Of a stretch of DNA of 64,000 bases, positions 47,298 to 59,598 are shown one piece after another. The stretch is from Ceratodon purpureus (lineage: Eukaryota; Streptophyta; Bryopsida; Pseudoditrichales; Ditrichaceae). The notes beneath the pieces were generated by a model. The model ran no database searches. It was not told the DNA's origin and saw only the letters and a program-made list of their open reading frames with translations. Every line of letters begins with the position of its first letter. Within the stretch, counting starts at the first letter, position 1. The stretch is taken from NCBI GenBank assembly GCA_014871385.1, contig CM026424.1, forward strand, positions 6,377,320 to 6,441,319, written 5' to 3'. The position numbers and the translations under genes were made by a program.

Positions 47298-48489
47298 CTA
47301 TTGCTCCTTCCGTTCAGAATCGGTTTTCTGAACCTTCACATAAGGCAGAACTCCCAACAGATACTCCATCCTCGGGTTCCAGTTGAGCTGCTCAGCTCGG
47401 CAATACTGTAAGAATGTATTGCCAAAATATGAGTTGAACCCCATGAGCACATGCCACAAAGCATGACCTTGAACATTTATCGGAAGCTTCGCCATCTGGT
47501 TGCAGAAAAACCGGTCTGCGAACCAGAATATTCCTCCCACAACGAGAAACAAGATGTAGCGGTGAGCTAGTTTCCTCACCGGTGCTTCTTTTGAGTGGAT
47601 GTAATACTTGTACATCCTTGGGAGACACAGCACCGCCAGACAGACCAATTGTATTTGAAATCCCACAACGAACCTGAACTGGGAGTGCAGAACGGCGAAG
47701 ATTGTTCCATAAAGGAACAGGACTGTAGGCATTGTACTGCGGTAATGCCAATCTGGAGAATAGAGGACGTAGATGTAGAGGAGCATCACCCATACCATGG
47801 GGGTTTCATCGCTCTGCTGTTGACTGCTCTTGAAGCCAAACATGCAAACAAGACAACAGCTAGTGAGGACTTCATTATACTGAAAATGAAAAATTAGTAG
47901 TTCAACCACGTTATTGCATTGCACGGGCCTCACATGAGCAAATGAAGGTGATTCTTCTTTCGTACATTAGTAAGAGACTTGCTTCAATAGAATTCAATCA
48001 TTAACAAAAACCTACTAAATTATAAAACTTCTGTTCTCTAAACTCATGCAAAGACTTGGAAATTCAAATGCATTGTTGCACGTTAGGATTAATAGGCTAA
48101 GGGAATCTAGAAGGCACGAATAGCTCTTGAAAAACAAATCAACAGCATAGAACTATCGGTCGAATAGGCATCCTGAGAGTACACTTTGCAAACTCGAATA
48201 TGAACACTTACGCATGTTTAAGAGTAGCATGAAAGAGGATACTGCCGAATCCAAGCGCGATCGTCGACAAGTGAAGAACACTAAATCGCCGCTCAAACTT
48301 TTGACTAATAGCGTAATACAAGCCTATTAATGCAAGGATGATACCGGGTGCGTTGGATATGGTGTTGTAAAACTCAGCCACCATGGGTGTAACCACATAA
48401 TTCTTTTCACACCACTCAGTGCTCGCGGTAATTGGACCCCAATACCCCGCTGACGATGTCGTGGCAGAGGTGAAAGCCTCCCCCGCCAT
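47298..48489 (-). CDS. Alkaline ceramidase (ACER family)
   Basis: Two exons, 48489-48212 and 47823-47298, join in frame (Ala93 split) to give 267 residues, the usual length of ACER/YPC-type enzymes. The family is a seven-helix membrane hydrolase of the ER/Golgi that cleaves ceramide or phytoceramide into a sphingoid base and fatty acid. The zinc and catalytic residues are all present in the right spacing: S83 and H87 (FGSILFHATLKHA), D98 (QQSDETPM), H213 and H217 (GHALWHVLMGF). The N-terminal YWGPITASTEWCEKNYVVTP and EFYNTISNAPGI segments are typical of plant members. Seven hydrophobic segments can be traced. The intron (GTAAGT to GAGCAG) is 388 bp. In plants these enzymes tune sphingolipid signalling and stress responses. 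Confidence 0.93.
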
Positions 48490-49620
48490 TGAACTAAAAC
48501 AGGATCAACAGCTGAAAATCCACCTTTCCAGCTTGAAAAGATCACATCCTGTTATCCATTCCTCCTCACTCAAGCAATGCACAACTACTCCATCCGTCAA
48601 GCGCACACCACCAGTTCGGCCCCGGCGTAACAAACTCCTTTCTGACATCACAACGAAGCAACCATGAGAAATCTTCCTAGATCCAGAATAGAACACTCTT
48701 CGATTCCACAAGCATTGCAATTAATCCCTACAAAACCAAAATCCTACCCACGTCCAAAGAGAAACATTTCATCTGCTACTTCCTACCACTTGTTACCAGA
48801 CTCCTCACAAACCATCACTGTCAAGTGTTTGTCCCCAGAAGTCCGCAGGACCACTCCAGCTAAAAACCAAGCATCTCAACCTACGAAACTCCACTCAGGC
48901 TCCATCACAAGAACCCCAACAACAATTGCCAACACCCTAAAGTACGATCCACAGCACAAAACACCAAACACACCCAAAAATCAAACACTAAACCTGCAAA
49001 AAAAAATCCCCTCAACAAAAACCAAAGTACCACCACGTCGAATCCATGCATAAACTCAACACTCAACACGTAAAAGCCCACACAGATTACAAAGATCTCT
49101 TCAATCCTCCACTCCACAACCTCACACTCACTCCAAAACCCTCCTCCGAACCCAAACTGACTAAAACCGTCGCCCACACACGAAAAAGCCACAAAAATCG
49201 CTGCTCTCAACACAACCTATCCTCATCCCCTCCAGATTCGCGACCAAACCTCTCAACCAGCAAAACCCAACTCAAAAAAAACTACCATCACAACATCCCT
49301 TCCCTCCCTCCCCCCACACACCGACCATCACACCGACCAACCATCCATCACAAAACCCTAAACCACCCGACAAAACATCAGAAGTCACCAAAAACCAAAC
49401 CTCCTACATCGCAACGCAGCTCATCATGATCCCCCCAAAACCCAGATCCCTCATGACTCCCCCAAAACGCACACCTGGAGAGATCACCAAACTCCGAAGG
49501 CACAGAGATCCCATACCTGGTATATTATCAGCAATCCGGCGGTTCACCTCGAGGTCGTATCACGCTCCGATTAAGTTAATTCATGAGAGATGGATCCGAT
49601 CTGAGTAAGACCGCGGTCGA
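48490..49620 (-). promoter_or_regulatory. Ceramidase upstream region and probable leader
   Basis: The minus strand is strongly G/T-rich here (A/C-rich on plus), giving spurious long low-complexity frames. Its position directly before the ceramidase start suggests 5' UTR, leader intron and promoter. No TATA box is assigned. Confidence 0.35.
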
Positions 49621-51030
49621 AGGTTGTGTGTGTGTGTCTCTGGCGAGAACACAAGTTGTGGGAGTTTTCGCAGAGTTTTTGCAGAGTTTTTGGGAAGTTT
49701 TGGGAAGTTTTGGTGGATTTTAGGGCTTGCGTGGAACAGTAACCCTAATTTTGGGGCGATTTCTGGTTGGGGAGTTCGTTACTTACCAGTTACTTACTAG
49801 TTACTTACTACTCGGTGCTTAGTTCTGAGTGACACCATGTTGACTTGCTATTTCCTTTGAGGTACGGGGTGCTATTTCCGTTAGTTTAAGCCGTGGGGGC
49901 ATGTTGGAAGAGGGGTCTGTCTTCTAGAATTGGGAGTGAGAAGCTTAAATCCGTTATTTTACTTTTTAAATATTTTTTCATGATTTTTGTATGAAGTATT
50001 GAAATGAATGTTTTTGGACATGTGTATATTAATAGAAAAATGTGCATATTATGTACTAATTGATTTGCCATTTTGTTGCTTTGTTTTCTAAGTAAGTACC
50101 AAGGCAATTAGATGGTATATTAATCCCTAATGATCCTAGAACCACATGTTGAAGATTTTGGGTAGGTGTCTTGCGATGTCAATTTCAAAAATTGTTTTGT
50201 TTTTATTTTTATAAACATGGGAAATTGTAAGATCTTTGGAGAAAATTTTATTTTTTGCTCCTGACATTAAAAAATTCTTCTATGGTTGTGGATTCGGAAG
50301 CAGTGTTTTGATACCCGTCGAGCAGCTTTGAATTTTTTGCAACACCCTTCATCCGCCTTTAGGATTTTGTACACAGTGCACTAATACAATTTTCTTTAAG
50401 ATTGTGAAACAAATCTTTTATAAGTCCAAAAAAATCACAAAAAATCTTCACCATATAGAGAGAGGATTTTTTTTTCCCTCTTATTCTTATCCTCTGCTTC
50501 AATAGTAGACATAACACCTTCATTTTGAACCTACAAATTCAAATTTTATAACAAGTTGAGTCAACAAAAAATTAAATAGGTAATAAACAATTATAATATG
50601 AACCCAAGTATTTTTTTCTAAAATTTTACAATACTACACCCTTTACAACTTCTAAAATTTGGTATACAAATAATTGAGTTCATCATGTACATCATATAGT
50701 AGAAAGCCTTCAACTTATACGACGAGTGCAAAAAATTGACAAAGGAAAATGAAAGTTTATTAGTGATTTTGAATAAGATAAAGCAGAAAAAAATCTTATT
50801 TAACCCATAATTGGCCATCACTAAATTTCTCCAAAAATTGTCAAGAATTTGCCATTTCTAATGCAAGGAATAATTTGTCAAATAAGATTGCTTTGGCAAA
50901 TTTTTGTATTTTTTTGGGCAATTTTGACCGCACGGATTGGAAGATTATAACATTTGAAGTCCAAAGAATACATTTTTTTCAAATCCAAAAAACGCTCACT
51001 CTAGGACAATGGCCGTTTAGGGGTTAAAAT
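49621..51030. other. AT-rich intergenic, nothing recognised
   Basis: Contains a short GT run near 49625 and then long AT-rich DNA. Near 49877 a phrase (TTTCCGTTAGTTTAAGCC) resembles the left inner part of the inverted-repeat element at 44451. Near 51000 a phrase matches the one at 303-342. No gene is supported. Confidence 0.35.
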
Positions 51031-51141
51031 TCTATAATATTCGCAGGTTGTTGTTTTTTCACCTATTAATGAAATTTTAACACCTTGTTTTCAAAAAAAA
51101 ATAAAAAAAATAAAAAAAATAAAAAATAAATAAATAAATAA
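51031..51141 (+). mobile_element. 3' tail of a truncated retroelement
   Basis: A T-rich 3'-UTR-like phrase with TTAATGAAATTTTAACACC precedes an A-rich tail with interspersed T (51093-51141, AAAAAAAT and AAAT units). This is the usual look of a plant non-LTR retroelement 3' end. The 5' portion is too short or decayed to identify the source. Confidence 0.45.
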
Positions 51142-54012
51142 TTCTATAATTTTTCAATCTTGTGAAATCAAATGTAAGAAAAGAAATTGTGAATGATCTT
51201 CTAGTAATCATAGAGAAAATCTTGGAACAAATATTTTATTTTATGGATGTACTTTAATGATATTCACTAAAAGACATCTTTTTATTTCAATTTTAAAATA
51301 TTTTTTACATTGAATTTTAGAATGGCAATATATTTTATAACAAGATAAAGAAAAAGCTCAAAGTTGAAATTTCAATGAATATATATGTATTCAAGCTTTT
51401 AAAGGTTGAAATTTTCATATAACATATAGTGAACAAAGTCATAAGAGTAGGAAAAGACCGTGACCACTTTGAGATGTGTGGCCCTACTTACAAAGTCGAA
51501 GCTTATCGAATATTATCTTACAATAAGCAATCAATGGTACATCACTTGTTTCACATCCTTCCACAACTCATATTGTAGTTTATGGCAATGAAGCTAGCTC
51601 CAGCAGCATGTGCAGCATCTCCCGCATAACCCCCTCACGTCCGTGAGTTTCAAAAACATGCAGACACATAGCAAATTGTCAAAAGCAGCACACGTGAAAC
51701 CAAAAAACCGCAACACCGAATTCAGCGTTACACCGGACGGCGCTGCCTTCTCCTCTCCCGACTCCACCCTGACGGTGCCCCTCTCCGATCCTCGACAAGA
51801 AAGTGTTTCGAAAGTGAAGTGATTTGGACACTGGGAAACCCATTCCAAGCATTTCCACCCTACACATTCGCCTCAAACATAGACCCAGCATTAAATGCGA
51901 GTGGCAGCGCACCTGCAATCTCACGTCGTGTCCCTCGAAAATAGCGTTGCAAAGGATTGTGAGGAAACGGCTGCGGAACATTCATAGCGGCCCTTCTCGG
52001 GAATTGGCGCAATGAAGAGGCCTCGCTTGACTTCTGTGTCAACCCCAAAACTCCTGAACAAGTGTCACAGCGTTCCCTTCCCCTTCATGCGGTAGTTCAA
52101 CTGCCTTCACGTTCCCAAAGTCCCCAAACTTGGCACTTTTCTTTCACTAAAATTTGGTCACATATTGCACTTTTTGGTACACTTTATTGTGCTTCCCCCG
52201 CTACCATTTGTTCTTAACCCTTAATTGTCAAAATGACCAAATTCATATTTGAATCCAAAAATGATCTAAATTTGAATTCTAAATGTCATTTTCATTAAAT
52301 TCTTAGAATTAGATAGTAAAATTGATATAGTAAATGCAATTGGTATTTGAGTTCTTTGATTGAATCAAAGACATGAAATTTCAGATCTCCCACTTTAAAT
52401 ACAAGCCACTGTTGCATCAAATGTTTTTAGGCATACTACAACTTTCATATTTACATACATAAGTCTAACCCATTTGTACTCATGGTATGGCTCTTCAAAT
52501 GAAAATGAACCAAGCAACCACTCAACTTTGCAAATTACTACAATAACACCATAGTAAGTTTGCCACCTAGTTAACAATTTTTATTTTTTTTGGAAAATGA
52601 TAAAGTTTTGCATGTCAAAAATTGACTTTCGTAAATTTTTATTTTAAAACTAAAAAAACAGTAAAAAATTACCTTAAATGGCTTAGAAATAACAAAATAT
52701 TTCAAAAACTACCGTTTTTTTGTGTTTTTTTCCATAATTTTCTGATTTTTATGTTGTTCATTTTTAAAACTATTTTTGGGCAAACCTGCTATAGTACACT
52801 AGAGTATAGTACACTTCTCATCGTCATGAAGTTGCAACATAGACAGAGTTTCACAGTTTGGGTCCCTTTTCCAGCATGGCATTCTGAAACTCCACTCCCA
52901 AATTAGAGTATGTTAACTTAGTTGGTGACCACCGAAGCACTTCATTGATGCCGAATTTGACCCTGTTACCCATTGACAAGCTACTGACAGCTTGCCATGT
53001 TCAGACAGTGAATGAGTCAAATTCACATCCTCCAAAAGCCACAGAAAGCTGCGAAGATGCAGCTCCGTGCACTGCACATGGCTTTTTTTTGGTGCTACAA
53101 AATGAAAATCTTCCCTACATGCATTTTGTATTGCAAGGGAAGGTACAGAACAGATATTCTTAGATGGATGGCCTGGCTTCAAATGCAAATGAAGACTGAT
53201 TTGAAGGATGTTTTGAGCCGAATCAGAGGGATACACAATGCAGATGTACAAATCAATTTATAGTATTCATTTACGGTTGAATTGCTGCTGGAAATTTTGG
53301 AGACCGTTCTTTACAGAGACGTTCTCTACCTTTAAACAACAGTCTTTGCTGATTTCGTTTCGTTAACTAAAGGAAGGGACTTCACACAAACAGAGGGAAT
53401 GATTAATCTCCAGATAACAAATATTCAGACAGTCCTAGCAACTTGGCAAACCATGTGTAACTTTTTCATGTATGCAGTACATAAGCAGAAAACAGAACTG
53501 TTATACGATCAAGTTCCAAGGGTACATGTCATACGAATGCTTTATATAAGGCTAATGATCAGGTCAGTTCACCAACACTCTATGCAACTTACTAGTACCC
53601 GGACAATCAACCCATCTGAACAACGGAAGTGGAAACTCAGTGGTCGAGTAACAAGTTTTCAATGTCTCTAAAGGTGTTCAACTATAATGTTGAACAAATG
53701 AAAGAAATTCAATTTTTCACAAAGAATCGATTTGGATACATGTTCAAAACTTGAACAGAGCCGAGCAATGGAGGCTTTCCTCACAGGCAAATTCAAGTTT
53801 TTGTCACTCTCAGAATGATTTCTATTCTTCTTTCCTCTAAAATCATCCGGATGCAGAAGTTTCCTCATTGATTACGTCCTTAGACTCCAAAGAAAGGAAT
53901 AGAATCAATTAGAAAAATCCATGAATCTCCAACTCATATTCATTGGGCTTGCTCAAGCATTTCAAGTGAAATGTGAAAGATGTGAATCCAAGAATTAAAT
54001 TACCAACGCAGA
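51142..54012. other. Intergenic, no gene recognised
   Basis: AT-rich flanks with a less AT-rich island at about 51590-52080 that has frames on both strands but no recognisable protein. Segments near 52940-53260 and 53400-53670 also hold short frames without motifs. Possible gene fragments cannot be distinguished from noise by eye. Confidence 0.35.
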
Positions 54013-55476
54013 CTAGTTCCGGAACTGGCACCGCTTCCGAATTTCACCATCCGGAGCTAGTGTGGGCTCGATGTTGCTGAGAGCAAACATTGCTGCACCG
54101 AAATTCTTGGCGAACGTGTTCTGGTTCAGATTCTTGTCCACGTACTGACGGAGGCTGGCACCTGGATTGTACAGATCTTGGTCGGAGGTCATGAGACCCC
54201 TACCCGCCTTGATGTTCTTGAAGTATGCAGTGTCAAACTTGTTCGGAGTACTCGTCTGATCCAAGACGATGGGAGTCCCGGTGGTTTTCTTCGGACAGAT
54301 CTTCTGCAATTTTGAAAGCAGGTCTTTCGGCATGGACTTATCCACAGGTTTAAAGATCCTGTTACTGATGTGCTCACAGTGGGTGACACCAAGAGTGTGG
54401 GAACCTGCATTTCTCAAAACAAGTCGACATTAGCACAAATAATTGGAGGGAATGAGGTCTGGCTGTGCTAATGTCTGAAGAGTTTTACAACTTTTAAAAA
54501 ACCAGTTGTTAATTCAAAAAGAGCTATAAATGCATGAAATCACCTTCACGTTTTCTTCAGGCTACTCTAGAACTGCACTATATTCTGAAATGCAGTTTGG
54601 TAGAAGAAGTGATATATTCTCCTTGAGAAAAGGAATGGAAGGTACCAGAGAGATCGACCATCTGCTGGGGAGAAAGGCCCTTCTGGGAGAAAGTGGAGAT
54701 GAGCTCTTCGGCTTGGGCGAAGCCGGTGGGCAGGTTTTGCTGGGGTTCAATCTTGTTCGAGACTCTTCCATCTCGCCTACCGCCCATCACCTTCCACTTC
54801 AATCCTCCAGTTACGACCACTGTGTCGCGAGAAGCGTATGCCAGGATGTCCGCACACGACACCGTTCTGGGGCACGCTTTCTCCACAGCGGTCTTGATTT
54901 GGTCGATGACTTCAAATCCGTGCAAGCGACTGTTTATCGGTGCCGCTCTCTCGGTATTTCCTCCCGCCAAGAGGACAGACCCATCACAGCCCTACAAATA
55001 CGATGCTCACGACTTAGTACAGTGGAATTCATTACATTACTCTAACAAAATCATGTTCAAGTTGTTGCAAGCTAGTTCCACGTCATCGTCTCATTTCAAG
55101 ATTCAGTTTTGGATATATACCGAAACACCGACTTCTGAGACGTGAATTTGAGGCTGTGATGTTCATATCAAAAATGCTAGATTCTTTGTGAACTAAGTCT
55201 TAAATTGCGAGTAGAAAAGAATAAAAGTAGCGAGATGATGCTTACCCGAACGAAGCAATCGTGAAACATCATGCGAAGGATTCCAGGAGCGATAGTGGGA
55301 TTCTTCTTGAAGGCTTTCTTCACCTCGGCAAGGACAATAGACTCCACATTCGGGCAAGACTTCCTGTAGTAAGTGAACGAGAGCTGCTGGGCATTCACTT
55401 CACTCACGCTCAGTGCCAACACTGCAACTACTACCAACAAGCTCAACAACGAGACTCCTTGAATTCGAGCCATCAT
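54013..55476 (-). CDS. Class III secretory peroxidase
   Basis: Three exons, 55476-55246, 54991-54646 and 54404-54013, join in frame to 322 residues. A signal peptide (residues 1-30, hydrophobic LLSLLVVVAVLAL) directs secretion to the cell wall. The mature enzyme uses H2O2 to oxidise phenolics and other donors. Key residues: distal R68, F71 and H72 in LRMMFHDCF; proximal heme ligand H195 in LSGSHTLG; GCDGSVLL; and VSCADILAYASRD. All eight conserved cysteines for four disulfides are visible. The intron positions, after FVR before GCDGS and inside LSG|SHT, match known intron sites of plant class III peroxidases. Small oddities: MMFHDC instead of the common MHFHDC, and a Ser in the proximal motif instead of Ala. 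Its substrate is unknown. Confidence 0.96.
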
Positions 55477-57705
55477 TAATCACAACTTCCCACACACAAC
55501 CAGAAGTACCACACTCTATCAGATCGCCACACTAGTTCACACAACCAACTCCAATCCCGACAACAACACTGGTACCCAGACCAGTCCTCAACCCCCCTCC
55601 TCTCCCTCCAACTCCACAACTGAGAACAACACCGCCGAAGCTAGTGTGCACCTCGTGCGAGCGAGTAATCTGGCCGGTGGAGCAGTCGTGAGAACATGAT
55701 GCATTGTCCGAGGTTGGCGGCACACTATATACCTGATGACAGCCACTTCCCAGCTTCACAGAACACAGCCGTGGATTGCGTCGTCGCCGCAACATTCGTC
55801 ACCCCTCCCCAGTTTTCACTTCAATGCCACCCATTTTCACCTGATTCTCCGACTTCGCTGTAACTTACCAGTGGGACGTGGACTCCGATCAAAGGTGAGA
55901 ACTCCGAAGATAATTCTGGTGCCAGAAGTGAACAGCCTGGGCAAGGTTAATGATCTACAGTGCCTCCGAAGTCAACCCCGGCGCTAGAAGGGAAGCGCGG
56001 TACCGTGCCACCATTTGAAATGTGCTTCCAGGGGACCCGCGAGCGCGTGAAGTTCCTCCAGAAGGAGCTGCGATTGTGCAGAATTTAGAAAGTCAGAACG
56101 ATGCATGAGAGGGCGAGATGGCGCACATGGTGGTGATAGGCCGCCCAGCGCTGCGCAGCGGAGTCCGGGATCAGCGAGGACGGTAAGTTCGATTTGGGTA
56201 AGTTCGATTACTTGCGCGCTGCATGCGAGACGGACCTTTGGACGCGGTTGGCTGGGCTGGGCTGTGCGTCACGGTTGGTGACGGAATCTGCATCTTATTC
56301 CAGGGGTTCAAGTTGAGGTCAGCTATTCTGGATCAGGATCATTCATGTATCTATAATATGCACTCTAAATTACAGATGGTATGTTTTTCAATAATTCGAT
56401 TTATGTCAAAAAATATAAAGTAACTCATTTGCAGGGCTTTACTGGAAATATAAGTACTGTACAGCGTTACCCTTGCCATTCTCAGTATACACTATTAAAT
56501 GATTCTGAGTTAGAAAAAGATCGCTAGAATTTTGAAATTTAACAAGGAATCGCAGTCAAAATTGGTTGGGTGAATTTTGATTTTCCAATAAGTCGTAGAA
56601 CTTGCTTATATTTGAAACTAATACTAATCCTTTGTTGGGAAGTTAACATGCTACAGTGGTAATGTATTCCCTTAGAAACCTAGACTAGATTGCTAAATGA
56701 TGAAAACAGTACTTCCCTTCCACTAGTCGGTTGTTCATTTACCCAGTTTGGACAAAAACGCGTTGCACACCTCGTTTGCTGTTCTGTAAAACAAGTCACG
56801 TTTTCACAATAAGTTACACCAGAAACTTTCTTCTTTTGACATGGGAAATATGTGATATTTATTATCAGGTACATAGATATCACACGGTACCGAGAATTAG
56901 TCAACCAACCTCCACTCTCAGGCATGCACAAACTTTGCGCCAGAAACTTTAGAGTTCAATTGAGAGGTACGAATCTCCAGAGTCAGGTGTATGTCTCCTT
57001 GAACCTGCCGATGATGATTTAGCATCGAGATGGGGATCAAAAGTTGTGTCGATTAAGTGTGAGTATGGCTAGTTGTGGTAACTCAGTGTGGGCACTCCAT
57101 AACATCCACCTCAGACAGAGATGGGAGCACTGTCAGTTCCGAGGATTACAACAATATTCCACCTAATACAGTGACAAACAACATCTCCTTCCTTTTTGCA
57201 CACACACGTCAATCTTTGGAGACCGAGTCTCACGAGTCGCCGGATTTACACTCCAAGCTCTGCTGATGTAGTAGTGACTTTTAGGATCAGATAATCGTCC
57301 TTTATTGTCTCTGTCCTCTTAGGCAGAGACTATGTGGAGACTTCCCCCATCAACTCAATCCGAAAGTCCAATGACCTATCTACAACCCTTTTCACATTTT
57401 GAAACATGATCGAGTATATTTTGTATCCGTTTTCACACTTTGGGGTGTGGCTCCGATGGGTGGTGACGTGGCAGTTTTCATACAGTTTGATGAACAGTAT
57501 TATGTGATGAACAGACGTTCATCCATCTTCTCATCCCCTCCCCGTAAACTCCGAAAGTCCAATTGTCGACCTCAATTAGGGTTTCACTCTCACGATCCAC
57601 CATCGCCATCGCCATGCCTGCCAACAGCTTCGCCGTGAGACGCACCGCGCTGGTCGGGGGAGCATTCGTATTTGTTTGTTGATCGATACTTGTTATCTAG
57701 ATATC
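55477..57705. other. Peroxidase promoter and intergenic region
   Basis: The first few hundred bases are presumably the minus-strand peroxidase promoter; CTATATAC at about 55725-55732 could serve as a TATA box. The rest, to the start of the thylakoid-protein gene, has no supported gene. A CCATCGCCATCGCCATGCC phrase near 57600 lies in the presumed leader of the plus-strand gene. Confidence 0.35.
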
Positions 57706-58215
57706 ATGGCAGCTGCAATGGCAATGACTTCGGCGTCGGTGGTGGCCGCTCCAGTGAGCGCCTCCAAGATGTCATCTTCTGCAGCTTTCGGTGCTTCGCA
57801 TGCACAGTTTGCTCCAGTGAGGAATGTGAACGTTAACGACAGCCGGGTGGTTGTTTCAGCCAAGTACTCCGAGGTTGGTACTAGCTAGTGAACGATGTTG
57901 GAGGTTTGGTAGTCATGAAGTGGGTTTGATGTGTGTGTTGATGTGGGGGTTGTTGAGGCTGATGGTGGTGGTGTTGATGTTGTGTAGGAGGAGAACACAC
58001 CTGTGGCGAGGAAGGTGATGAGCTCTGTTCTGGCGGCTGGGTTGGCTATTAGTTTGGCTGGGTCGGCGTTTGCTGCGTCGGGTCCGGGTGGGGATGGAGC
58101 TGAGCGTACTGCACGCAAGGCAGACGAGTTGCTGCAGGGTGCTGATGCGTTGATCAAGAATGACTCGCCCCAGCGGTTTGGGCCGGAGAGAGGGTTCGGC
58201 AACGGAACGGATTAG
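57706..58215 (+). CDS. Small thylakoid-lumen protein (unidentified)
   Basis: Two exons, 57706-57873 and 57988-58215, join between codons to give 131 residues. The N-terminal 55 residues are Ala/Ser/Val-rich and lack acids until late, like a chloroplast transit peptide. Then comes a lumen-targeting signal: charged ARK, hydrophobic VMSSVLAAGLAISLAGSAFA, and AxA cleavage before Ala86. There is no twin arginine, so Sec-type import is suggested. The mature part would be only about 46 residues, acidic and helical (ADELLQGADALIKND), ending QRFGPERGFGNGTD. The layout fits small nuclear-encoded lumenal photosystem subunits or assembly factors, but I cannot name the family and do not assign one. The ATG at 57706 is the first in frame after an upstream TAG and gives the expected transit peptide. 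Confidence 0.8.
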
Positions 58216-58940
58216 GCTGATGAGAACCGCTTCTCCCAGAAGTAAGAAATGCGCCATAGCCACTTTGTTGTTAGTAGCTGTTGGTTCTAGAAATGATTGG
58301 TATAGCGTTTCAATGCGCTTGATTAGAATGGTTCTTATGTCGTTCTTGGAGCCTATTAGTAATCTGTGAAGAAGAAATTGTTTTTATAAGCCTGACTGCA
58401 GAGTTGGAACTGTAGAGTTCTGTGTGAGATCCGGTGGACCCATCGTGGTTCCATCGGTTTAAGTTACCGAAGCTGGAGTTTACCAAGTGAGCTCCAGTGG
58501 CAATGATTTCGAAGAAGCTCCGGTGGAGTGCTCGGTGGGCCTCCTCGTGGTTGCTCATGAGCTCCTGCACGCGCTCGTAGAGTTCCTCTTCCGAGACTCG
58601 GTCGTCGCTGCCCGTCTGCCCCAGGCTTCCGAATTCTACCACTTCTTTTTATTCGCCTGATGCTTTGTTTGGGATGTGGACTTAACGGCAACTTTATTTT
58701 TTGTATAATGTAGGGCCGGAAGTGGAGCTATCCCTGAGCTTCAAGATGCAAAGAACTTGAAACACAGTTCTCAAGCTATCCCTGAGCTTCGGGGGAGTGA
58801 TACTTTCCTTCCTTCCGGCAGAAGTTGGACAAGAGTGAGCATTAAGATCCTGTTCATTAACATCAGTACAAGCTATTAACACAGATTTTAGAGGCCGGAC
58901 GTGAGTGATGTTTGGTTGTTAACTTGTTGCTGAAGTAGCA
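58216..58940. other. 3' flank; possible minus-strand exon fragment
   Basis: On the minus strand, about 58640-58480 reads as an exon-like frame (RVSEEELYERVQELMSNHEE, then HRSFFEIIATGAHL) between a possible acceptor (AATAAAAAG) and a GTAAAC donor. It looks like real protein but has no recognised family and no partner exons. It could be a captured gene fragment. Confidence 0.3.
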
Positions 58941-58947
58941 TTTTTTC

Positions 58948-59190
58948 CATGAGGCCCCCCCCCATTACCACAGCTGAAGCCCTATTACCATAGGTGAAGT
59001 GACCCCCCTCACATGAGGCCCCCCCCCATTACCACAGCTGAAGCCCCTATTACCATAGGTGAAGTGACCCCCCTCACATGAGGCCCCCCCCCCATTACCA
59101 CAGCTGAAGCCCCTATTACCATAGGTGAAGTGACCCCCCTCACATGAGGCCCCCCCCCATTACCACAGCTGAAGCCCCTATTACCACAAT
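58948..59190. repeat. ~65-bp C-rich minisatellite
   Basis: Tandem units begin at 58948, 59012, 59077 and 59143 (CATGAGGCCCCCC...); the fourth is partial and degenerates. Units are almost identical except for the length of a C run (9-10 bases), which sets the 64-66 bp period. It lies about 400 bp upstream of the RPA-like gene of the probable Helitron. Confidence 0.92.
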
Positions 59191-59598
59191 TGAAGCCCTG
59201 AAGCCCATTTCTCGAGAAGCCTATTACCAGTGAGGCCCATACACCTAGGTAAAGCCTATTTTTATCACCATCCCTTATCACCATCTGACATTCCACGTCA
59301 AGCTTGGCACCTTCTAGATTAGAAATAATTAAGAACTACTACATTAGAATTAGATTATAAATAATTAAAAATTATTAAATTAGAAATAAATGAGTTTGGT
59401 GATAATGTTGTCGTTAAATGAAAATTAGGTTAAAAGTAGGTAAAGAAGCGGTGCATTGAATGAAGTTTGGTAGGATTTTTTTCAATATAATGAACTAAAC
59501 ATTCCGTCATTCTCATTCTCTTTGATTTGCGTCTTGTCTTCTCATTTTCTTCTCATTTGCATCTGTGTTCATACTTTTGTGTGTTTTTTTTCTCAACC
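59191..59598 (+). promoter_or_regulatory. Leader region of the Helitron RPA-like gene
   Basis: AT-rich region between the minisatellite and the start codon. No Helitron 5' terminus can be fixed. T/C-rich sequence just before the ATG at 59599 could be the transcript leader. Confidence 0.3.

Noticed and set aside
48664..49608. Long plus-strand frames rich in Pro, Thr, Lys and Ser
   Set aside because: They follow from A/C-biased composition upstream of the ceramidase gene; no motifs and no splice support.
51594..52048. Possible gene in the less AT-rich island near 51.8 kb
   Set aside because: Frames are short on both strands, without motifs or consistent splice sites; kept only as an intergenic note.
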